NCBI GenBank assembly: GCA_028565635.1
Contig: JAOXYB010024313.1
Span: 1 to 16,246 of the forward strand
Direction of reading: 5' to 3'
Length of the DNA: 16,246 bases
Source: Phoronis ovalis
Lineage: Eukaryota; Phoronida; Phoronidae
How positions within the stretch are numbered: the first letter of the stretch is position 1; each line of letters opens with the position of its first letter. The notes under the pieces were generated by a model, which was not told the origin of the DNA, did no database searches, and worked only from the letters and a program-made list of their open reading frames with translations. The position numbers were made by a program, and so were the translations under genes. Shown here in pieces: positions 1-9,100 of this stretch.

Positions 1-9
1 ATATACATG
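1..9 (-). CDS. Possible first coding exon edge of an unidentified minus-strand gene
   Basis: On the minus strand a pyrimidine-rich stretch ending TTTCTTCAG (AG at 11-10) looks like a 3' splice site. It is followed immediately by CATGTATAT, so an ATG lies at 8-6. With the upstream TATA box and a GTAAGT donor at 162, this fits a gene whose translation starts in its second exon and continues beyond the left edge. Only two codons and part of a third are visible, so the product cannot be named. This is inferred from signals only; no protein similarity supports it. Confidence 0.35.
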
Positions 10-162
10 CTGAAGAAATAATAGCAAAGGACGAGCAAGGGAAAACGGGGGCAATATTAAATTAAAAAAACGCTCAAGATATTACTTTGTTTTACAGTAT
101 AAATTACCTCATTAACACGTACTTCTTCAGAAACAATAAATATCAGGTAAGTAAAAACTTAC

Positions 163-230
163 CCGTTTCTGTGAAAACGTAACAGCAGCAACTTGTCACA
201 AACTGAAAGCGAGCGATGTCACGACTAGAA
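163..230 (-). other. Probable untranslated first exon of the left-edge gene
   Basis: Starting about 28-30 bases downstream of the minus-strand TATA box and ending at 163, this stretch is closed by a consensus donor, CGG|GTAAGT. It has no ATG-initiated frame of note, so I read it as 5' UTR. The following intron would be 162-10 (153 bp). The transcription start (about 225-230) is inferred only from the distance to the TATA box. Confidence 0.4.
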
Positions 231-248
231 TAATAATACGCAAAGTGC

Positions 249-257
249 CTTTTTATA
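249..257 (-). promoter_or_regulatory. TATA box for minus-strand gene
   Basis: The minus strand reads TATAAAAAG here, a near-perfect TATA element, about 90 bases upstream of a consensus splice donor and followed by the more GC-rich leader. A perfect CRE palindrome lies about 140 bp further upstream. The combination suggests a core promoter firing towards the left edge. Confidence 0.45.
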
Positions 258-259
258 CA

Positions 260-725
260 CGCAATAATTTTTCAGCGTTCAACAATATAATTAGGTAGCT
301 TATACTGCAACAGCGGATTTTATAGGGCTTCGAAATCAATTTAAATTGTTGCTTTTGTAGAATGAAATTGATTTTGAGCACCCGAATTGATGTTTTGACG
401 TCAGGCAAGTAAGAAATGGAAATTACCGTTTTATTAAAAATATTCAATCATCTGTTGGATTTCCAAAGATCCGGGAACAAATACTCTAAATAAATCCATC
501 CGTTAGCGCTAATTTCCGTACCTTCTGGCACGGAACACTAAGGGATGGATATATTCAGACTGTGGGAGCGGAAAGGAATCGGCAATATTGCTGGATGTTT
601 CTGTGGGAACTCTGACTAAGCGTTCGTGTTGCAGTTCAAACAGCAGACGTTGAAAAGCTTTGAAGTCAATTTCAAATAATGTGAATTGTAAATTTTGTAC
701 ATTAAATGACACTTTCACGTCAAGT
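260..725. repeat. Two diverged copies of a roughly 100-bp sequence upstream of the left-edge promoter
   Basis: The stretches at about 310-403 and 642-722 resemble each other in the same orientation. Both carry a TGACGT-type site at one end, then a shared block (minus strand ATTTAAATTGATTTCGAAGC against ATTTGAAATTGACTTCAAAG), then CTGCTG/CCGCTG. The second copy has a 69-codon minus-strand open frame (718-509) that I do not recognise, while the first copy is shifted by indels. This may be an old duplication of regulatory or formerly coding DNA. The match is by eye and weak outside the block. Confidence 0.3.
396..403 (-). promoter_or_regulatory. Perfect CRE palindrome (TGACGTCA)
   Basis: An exact TGACGTCA octamer, the consensus for CREB/ATF bZIP factors, lies about 140 bp upstream of the minus-strand TATA box. 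A half-site version (TGACGTG on the minus strand) occurs at 716-722 in a similar sequence context. Whether it is occupied cannot be judged from sequence. Confidence 0.4.
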
Positions 726-729
726 GACT

Positions 730-2100
730 TTTCTCTTTATACTATTAGAGCGCCTGGCAAATAAATGGGGAAGTACACTACCATAGCAAAATACGATCAA
801 ACAAAAATAATTATTTCTTTGAAGAAATTCATTCTGACTTTTACTATGTTTGTTTTTCGACGATTTCAGAAAGTTAGGGAATAATGCAGCCGGTCAGTAT
901 CTATCAGTTGAAAGTGTTCGACAAGGGGAAACACATTGGTGGAAGGAGGTCAATTACCGCAGGAAATCACATGTACAGGCTTTAATATTTATTTCAGCTG
1001 AAAGTACAACTAGAAGTATTTGTGCTACTTAAATAGCAGATTTTAAACCGGTTTTTCACAATGAAATTCCAATTTTAGGCGACTTTACGTTCGTCTTTGT
1101 GTTGTACTGTGCTTGGTCGAGAATGGCATCACCTTTGCAATACTAAACTTATGTGCATCGTGTATATAAAGTATTTAATTTTACGGTGCTATTCTTTTAC
1201 CCCTTCGGAAATCAAAGTAATGGTAATGAGATTTCAGGTTTTTGGAATATTGAACAACACAAGTATTTCAGTAAGTGGTTATGTCGTTAATGAGTCTTGT
1301 GATACAATTTTTAATTGATATTTAATCCATTTATTGCATATACCATTTCTAAGACAGCGCTGCATTCAGTCTGGTCTAAAATCGCGTTCATCTTTGATGT
1401 TTCCAGATATAAAATATATTTTAAAAATTTCATGCAAGATTTCAAGGCTATATTTCATTTCTCCAAATCAAATTAAATCATCAAGAAATACTAAATTTCA
1501 GAATATAACCATTATCAATGAAATATAGCATTTATTATTTTTTTTCAAAGCTTGAAATTTCGAAAATGCTGTAGTTCACAAAAAAGTAAAAACAACACAA
1601 GTACTCTTCAAAATTTTTAATAATGACATAATATTCCAATTTAGAAATGAATTACCTTTATTTAAGTCAATTTTGGATATCTTTTGAAAATTCAAATCTT
1701 TTATAAAATTTTAAACTTGGCGCATTTATTTCCGGTGACCCTTGTATTTCTATGGGAGAAATTAATTGGACAAGATATATATTTGGTTGCGTGTGTGGAA
1801 TGTCACCTGTGGTCAGATATTTTTGTAACAAATCTGTGTCAAGAATTTCATGTATGCAGTATGGTTCCTCTGATGGTCAACAATAAATTTATATTAATTA
1901 AAGAATCTTGGAAGATAGCTTTTATATATGGCTTATGTCCAAATTTGATGATAATTACATTGAAACCTATGGAAACGAAATACCAAATTCGTCTCAACTA
2001 TACCCTCCTATCTTAACATTTTGTCTTCTGGTTCAAAAACCAAGTTTAAAGGTTAAGATTTGTTTATCAACCAGCAATCTATGATGGTAATCTGCATAGG
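730..2100. other. AT-rich stretch with no recognisable gene
   Basis: Only short open frames (the longest is 110 codons at 1684-2016, plus strand) without recognisable motifs, flanked by nothing that looks like a coherent exon chain. I see no RNA gene and no transposon protein. A remote exon could be hidden here, but the sequence gives no support for one. Confidence 0.5.
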
Positions 2101-2124
2101 CTCTTATGTTTTCAAATAAAGAGA

Positions 2125-2520
2125 ACACTATTGTAGATGGATTCCTTTCTCTAAAGCCTACTAACACAATTGTAGATGGATTCCTTTCTCTAAAGCCCAC
2201 TAACACAATTGTAGATGGAATCCTTTCTCAAAAGCCTACTAACACAATTGTAGATGGAATCCTTTCTCTAAAGCCCACTAACACAATTGTAGATGGATTC
2301 CTTTCTCTAAAGCCCACTAACACAATTGTAGATGGAATCCTTTCTCTAAAGCCTACTAACACAATTGTAGATGGAATCCTTTCTCTAAAGCCCACTAACA
2401 CAATTGATGAATTGTAGATGGATTCCTTTCTCTAAAGTCCACTAACACAATTGTAGTTGCATTCCTTTCTCTAAAGCCCACTAACACAATTGTAAATGGA
2501 TTCCTTTCTGACTAACACAG
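2125..2520. repeat. 39-bp minisatellite, ten copies
   Basis: Units begin ACACAATTGTAGATGG and end AAAGCCCACTA. Copies 1-7 (2125-2397) are exactly 39 bp each. Copy 8 (2398-2444) has an 8-bp insertion, copy 9 (2445-2483) is full length and copy 10 (2484-2514) has lost part of its end. Because 39 is divisible by three, the array gives a seven-fold repeated 13-residue open frame, but it stops at the first indel, so I treat the frame as an arithmetic accident. The array lies about 390 bp beyond the ANAPC2 stop codon. Confidence 0.97.
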
Positions 2521-2909
2521 TTCCATAGTACAAGTTCGTGTATTTGTTTAAAATATGGAGGAACTAACTTGTAGTTGTAATACTACTTAACACTTTGTTG
2601 CTTACTCAGCACTGTTTCTTTAATTTAAAGGTGATTTAAGTCTATTTCCAGACTCATTTAACACCTATATAACCTAACTGTTAGTTTTCAAATCTACATG
2701 CATGACTGCGCTTTAAATGTTGTAGTTCGACAAACAACACCAATTATGCCATTCTGCCAAACAATAAACTCCGGGGCAGTTTAAACAAATACTTTAGTTT
2801 GAATCAAAATGTGCTTGAAATTTGGTCTATCTTAGCAAACACGAGACCAATAATAAATAAGTACTTCTAATTAATTACTGATTTCTTCACTAAAATGCTT
2901 CCATTTGTT
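2521..2909 (-). other. ANAPC2 3' UTR and downstream flank
   Basis: This is the stretch between the ANAPC2 stop and the minisatellite. No minus-strand AATAAA is visible. The best polyadenylation signal is the variant ATTAAA at 2619-2624, about 286 bases after the stop, which would end the transcript shortly before the tandem array. Nothing else is recognised here. Confidence 0.35.
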
Positions 2910-3113
2910 CTATTTTGGTAGGCGATAAACTCCAGCAGTATACACTAATTGTTGATCCTTGACTTTTTTATCTAAGAATGCTTTCAGTTCTTCTAGACTA
3001 CATTCCTGAGTGGTTGGTCCTTGAGTTGCAAACATTTTTAATATGGAATGAATTCTTTCAAGAGGTAAACAATCCAAATTCGTTAACATTCCAACAATGT
3101 ATTGCCAGAACAC
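2910..3113 (-). CDS. ANAPC2: ANAPC2 terminal exon: C-terminal WHB domain and stop
   Basis: 67 codons plus TAG (2912-2910). It starts VFWQYIVGMLTNLDCLPLER and ends QQLVYTAGVYRLPK. This is the APC2 C-terminal winged-helix domain, which in the human complex helps recruit the E2 enzyme UBE2C. The acceptor is TTTCTCTGTAG, with exon start at 3113. A near-copy of that acceptor lies exactly 100 bp upstream (exon start equivalent 3213). Confidence 0.97.
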   Translation of the reverse strand: MFWQYIVGMLTNLDCLPLERIHSILKMFATQGPTTQECSLEELKAFLDKKVKDQQLVYTAGVYRLPK

Positions 3114-6100
3114 CTACAGAGAGAAAGGTAAACAGTCATTTAATGTTAGTCTGTACTTAAAGGGTTTGTCTAAGGAGTTTATGATCGCAGCATTATTAAG
3201 TGTCTGAGAACACCTACACAGAGAAAGGTAAACAGTGATTTAATGTTAGTCGGTACTTGACGGCTTTGTCTAAGAGTGTAAGACAAAAGCATTACTAAAC
3301 TTTAACTAAAGAGTAGCAATACCATGTGACATAATTTCCACAGGATTTTTCAAATTACACAACAATAAAGATTTTGCTGCAGAATTACATTGCGGCTTTC
3401 AAAAAGTGAACCTGTCGTCTTTTCTTAGTTAATCACCAGGCTGTGAGGTGACAAATAAAACACTGATTCTAGCTTATGAACAAAACAAACATCATACTCT
3501 ACTTTCAATAATGATATGTATAAATAAAGTTTGTAACATCTGGTTTCTCAGATATAGGGAGCCTTTCTCATTTGGCAGAAGGACTTTCCAGTGTAAATCA
3601 CCTTTTCTGACATTATTCACACTTTATTTGTAATTAGAAAAAAGAGGAGGGCATGGTGACAATGATAGGATACATGAGACAAAAATGTCAACATCATGTG
3701 ACTACCTGTAATTCTTCCTCCCGCTGATCATGTGATGAAGCCATTGCAGACTCAGCCTCTTCTTCATCTACTACCATTACTTCCTGTTGACCTTTGACCT
3801 TATGATCTTCAACTAATAAGAATGTATCAGGTGACTCCTCTTTCAGCAAACCTTTTCCAAGCCAGAATGTGATTTTACGTCGTAAAGCAGATACTGGCAT
3901 TTGTAATTCGCTCCCAAGTTCTTCAATGCTCCATTTTGCTGAAAATCAACAGATTTAGCATTGCTACCATAACAAATAAGTGGCAAGGTACTTAGTCTAC
4001 ACTTTACTGATATCATATATAATCACGCAGTGCTAAGTTAAAAGGATTTATCGCTCGTCTGTCTAAAATCTCGAAGTATGCCAGATTCAAATATATCAAA
4101 GCACAATGGTATTACATAAGGAGCAATATTATCAGGCTGAATACAATTTTGATGTTAATTACAATTTTAATTCAGCACAGCACCCAACTAGCTTTAGCTG
4201 TTTTAACACTATTACTATGCCTTATATTCTGAGTCAGTCATTATATTTTTGCATTTCGGTATAACGTCTAACATACCTTTATCTTGAAACTGCATTATAA
4301 TTGCTGCATGTACAGGTGAAACACTATAATTAAGAGTTCTTCCCTTTAGTTCTATTTCAAGATCCATTAATCCCAGATGAGGTTTCCAGTTAAGTGTACG
4401 ATTTCCTAAAATATTGCACAAGATTGTACATTAATGTGGTACATAAGACGAACTCCATGTGTGGAACTGTTACTGCTAGTAATCTATGAGTGATTATTTT
4501 CAATAACTTATATACGACTAAACAGTAATGAAAGTTTGAAGAAAATTCCTGTACGTGCAAAAAATTATATGAATCTGCAGCATTTATGAGAAATCTATTC
4601 ATTAAAAGTATTACATTGTAAGATCTGCCATACAACAATCAAGTAAGGCATGGCATACTTAGTCCAATGACATAGGCTTGTTCCAAGTATGGGCAGAATT
4701 GAACTGATATTTTAATCTTCAGCTAGATTAGGCACAATGTTTGGACAAAGTGCCTTTGGTGGGGACAATCAGCAAAATCAGACTTGAAGCTAATTGCTAG
4801 AAACAGTAGGAATTAGTACAAGATGAGGTTACAAGAGCTTTTAGACATATTTATCTTATAACAAAAATTTTGTGATCTCGTCACTAAAACCTTGAAACAA
4901 TTACAATACATGGATACAGATATGAATTTTTCTACAGAAGATGTAAAAGTGATTATATTTTGATATTTTTAAAGATCATATTAAGAACAATTGCTGTTAC
5001 GTTTCAAAAAGCAATACCAGCATGTTACAGAAGACATGCTATTATATTGCATACTGTCAGATATGTTGTATGAGACCAAGAGTTCTCCCGGTGATGTGTA
5101 AAAACAAAAATACCTTTCAGTGTTTCAAATCCCTTAGTGTACGTTGCCAAAGATTCTTGCATGGTCTCTGGGAGTTTTATTTTCTCTTCACGAAATTGTG
5201 GCCAGAACTGAGCGGACAATATCATAGCATTAACAGACATTTCCTGCAATACAACATGCAATGTTTGTATTTTTCTGCATTTCAGTATTTAAAAACAAAT
5301 ACTTTTAACATATAAATTAATAAAGCAGTCTTGAATTCACTGTTGCTTGTATGTGTATATTGAGCTATTGCAAAAAATGCCTGCCTTCTTACTTACTTTG
5401 GACAGTTTTTAGATAAAATGGTCTTAAATTAAGCTTTCTGCAAATGTGGAAATAGAAAAACACAGTGCTATTGAAAGACAACTTTAATAATAGTTACTTT
5501 GGGGATGATTCTGGGAAGTGAATGAAAGGATCCAAGCATTACCTCAGAATCTACTTCGACTTCGTTATTCTTTTTTTCATCTTGAATACTGGCATTGATA
5601 CGTTTAGAATCAGCAACATCTTTTAGCATCACCTCACAATCGTGTAGTTCAGTTTCACCAAATCGAAGTTTTAATAACTCTAAATAACGAATCTCTCTTT
5701 CATATTCATAAGAAAATTGTGTCAGGATGCGATCAGCTAGAAGGTTTCGGTACTCTTTAACAAACAGCTCTTTGCTGCCATAAATATTGACAAGCATGCT
5801 TATAATATCAGAACTTCTACGACTTTTTGAGGTTTTGTCTGAAATGAAGAAAAGAGAATTTACTTGCTTATTGCAAAACATCAATATCAAAAAAAATTTT
5901 CACAATTTTCTACAGGAATAACTCAACTTAACATACACTTATATGGAGACTTCTGTGAGAAACCTTGTAATAACAGAATACTGTGTCATTCCACAGAACC
6001 AAACATTTAAAATAAGTTGGAACTATTAAAGTGTGTCAACTGTACTATACATAATAACTACAATGCAATAAAACATCACTTGACTGTATATTTTAACATT

Positions 6101-9100
6101 CCATTTTGATGAACATTCCTTTATAACAGACTAAATTATCCGAGTGCCATCTTACTCGGATCAGCATCTACTGGGTCCGGCATCCACTGTTCCCAGTTTT
6201 CATCGTCATCATCGCTCTGATAGTTCTCATCAATGATTAATTGCTGTCCTTTGATCAACTCACTGGCCAGTTCACTGCCATCACCCTCCGTTAAACTTGA
6301 AACAATACAACGTACTGTGTCATCGCGAGATCTGAAATGCATATGGTGAAATATCACTATAAAACAATAACTTTACGGAAGATTTCAACATGGAAACCAT
6401 CAATAACACAAAGGTTTAATTTTTGGTTTTCAGAAACCTAGAAGATTTTGACAACTTAGATCATTTATGCATAATTGCAGTGTAAAAGGACATTTAATGG
6501 ACCAAGGAACCCAGTTAATAATTTTTCACCGCAAAGTTCACAGCTAGCTGAAGCTCACCTTAAATATTTCCTCACTGGTTCACAAACAAGTTCCAATATG
6601 ACTCCGGATGGATCTAGAACTCTTAAAGCTCTTATTGCAGAAATATATGCAGTCAGAATATCAGCGGTGTTCACACCTACAAACAATAAATAATATATAC
6701 AACAATTCCTCTACAGTAGCTCATGGTAACTAGATCTAGGCAGTTAAGAAATTGTGTGGAAGTTAGCAATTTTTTCCTTCATTATTAAAATCAGTTTGTA
6801 TTAATACACATTTTTGTTTTTACATCTAACGTTGCATTTTCATATCTGTATACCACTTAGAACAACAGTAACAAGTATAAGGAAGATAAAAAAAAGAAAC
6901 AATTCTTGGATACTTTTGAACCAATTGCTTTTATACTTCTACTGAAACAAATGAGACAACACATCAAAAACCAAAGTTCAGGAGGAATAGTACACAATTG
7001 TAGTACAGTGTATATCCGGGACAATTAATCACAATATGTATCAGGACAATAAAGTTTACAATGTACATCGATCAGGACAATAAAGTGCACAACAATGCAA
7101 ATAATATCAATGGCCAAAACTGAGTTGGAAAGTTGTCAGTGGGCTCAAAATCTAACAACATTTACCCACATATTTCAAATTTGTATTTCTTTTTTAGTAT
7201 TTTCATCAGATGAAAATGAAACCTGGGATATGATGTCCAAAAGAGTTAAAAATCATGAAGATGAGGAATTTGCATTATTTAAATTTTACAAGCCTAAGAT
7301 TCACTTTTTTGTATTTCCTCCCCACTCCAGATATGGCCATTATAAATCTGATTTTTGAAATTTAGTAAACAATTCATGCTATTTTTCTTCAGGTCTGTAT
7401 AACAGTCCAATAAATATCACATTGAAATTATGAACAATGTTGAATTGGTTAAAAGTAATTTACACAAGTTCAAAGAAACTTGATACTCTTCTCATACCAA
7501 AATAAAAATCCAACAACAAAATATATTATCTCACAATTTTACTTGCTATAACCTGGTACTAATATAACTTAGTTATAGTAGTCCCAGCTATAACTAACAA
7601 GTATATTATTATATAATGATACAATTATGGGCAATATCAAGCTGAGACAAGTGTTAGTTACCATGGTACTGATACAAATCAAATATCATTATTATTATTT
7701 TGACCTCAGCTATAGCTTATATCTTGCTGGGCTGCTTTACAGAGCTGAATAGAAAGGTAGAGGTGATATGTCTATCATAACAGATAACAGACATTGAACT
7801 TCTTGCAGGTCAGTCAGATTTATAAAAAACAACAAACGTAAGTAAAAGTACAATATATTATATTTTCGAAATTGTGACAAAATGTTCATTTCTATATTAT
7901 TGTGGTTTCAAGCCACATCTAAATGTTTTATATTCATTTATATTCTTACAAGTTGTGTCCTTCAGTACAATAGTCTTGAGATCTTTCCATTCTTTCACAG
8001 AGCCTTTATTCATCTCAAGATGTACAGGGATATGAAAGCATATGACTAGTTTATGAACATATCAAAGTTAGAGGGATTTTTTGCCCGGGGGGCAGTCAAT
8101 ATGAAAGTGGGTACCCATGTTCTAATATGGCTTTTCAAAAATGCCCCTAATGAAGTGAAATTCTGCAAAATATACACCCCTAAGGAAGTGATTTTTTTGA
8201 AAAAATACACCCTAAGGCTTAAGGAAATGACTTTTGGGAAAAAACACCCCTAACGAAGTGTCACGCCTCCAAAAAAGCACCTCTTTTCATGATTTTAGCC
8301 AAAAAAACAGAGCCTAAGCACGTAACGCGCGTTACGCTCCGTCGGTTCGAAAAACATACCCTTTCATGTGAAATTTTGTTGGAACGTGCGTACTCACTTT
8401 CATATTGACTGCCCCCCGGGCCTTTTTGTACATATACTATCTGAGACTAATATACCTAAATATAGATATATTAGTCCCAGATACTATACAGTATGTGTAG
8501 AGAGTTTGACATAATTGCTATATATTCCACAATTATGTACCTATGCCCGTCTTAGTGACATATTTATCTTCATTTCTAGATGCTCCTATCAGTGAAAAAG
8601 GCGAGCAACGTGTTCATTACACTTTTATTGATCACGAACATTACATTCATTGGCCACTTATGGACAATGAAAGGCAAGAGAATACACAAAATGGCAGAAA
8701 ATAAAGGAATAAAACAAGAAACATTTCAGAGGGTTACGACAATAGATATTGAATTATTCACCAAAAAACAAGAGATTAAAGAACTGCTAAAAGAAAATCA
8801 TACTCCACCTAACTTCACGGTGATAGCCAAATCAGTTATCTCACCGCACAATTTTCGGTACATTATTAATAACCCTAACATTTGCACAAGGAATAAAGTA
8901 ACGGTATTGATTTTCGTCCATACAGCGACTTTTGATTTTGAAGAGCGAGACGTAATTAGAAAGACCTGGGCATCAGTTAAGGAATACAGAGGTTATAACA
9001 TCGAAACAGTTTTTATGTTAGGAAAAACATCAGACAGAAGACTTCAGAGTGATATCCAAGATGAAAATGACAAATTTCACGACATAATCCAGGAGGACTT

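Larger units (their letters stand above)
6700..8050. other. ANAPC2 intron segment upstream of the nested gene
   Basis: Apart from the short tandem repeat and the palindromes listed separately, I see no coding potential. A promoter or noncoding first exon of the nested glycosyltransferase should lie here or nearby, but no convincing TATA box or donor stands out. Confidence 0.4.

Noticed and set aside
1684-2016. 110-codon plus-strand open frame
   Set aside because: No recognisable motif, AT-biased composition, no splice context; judged random.
2125-2520. CRISPR array
   Set aside because: The repeats are contiguous 39-bp tandem units without unique spacers, in an intron-bearing animal genome; it is a minisatellite.
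4390-4638. 82-codon minus-strand open frame
   Set aside because: It lies in the ANAPC2 intron upstream of the exon at 4405-4277 and reads across its splice acceptor; the real exon is defined by the acceptor and the family alignment.
5022-5315. 97-codon plus-strand open frame
   Set aside because: Antisense shadow of the ANAPC2 exon at 5243-5114.
7095-7358. 87-codon plus-strand open frame in the large intron
   Set aside because: No recognisable domain or splice context; it could be a chance frame, so it is not called as a gene.
8053-8253. 66-codon plus-strand open frame
   Set aside because: It lies across the left end and the internal repeats of the MITE-like element; the sequence is repeat-derived and has no protein motif.
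8336-8352. tRNA-like B box (GGTTCGAAA) suggesting a SINE
   Set aside because: No A box at the right distance, and the stretch lies inside the inverted-repeat element with no SINE tail.
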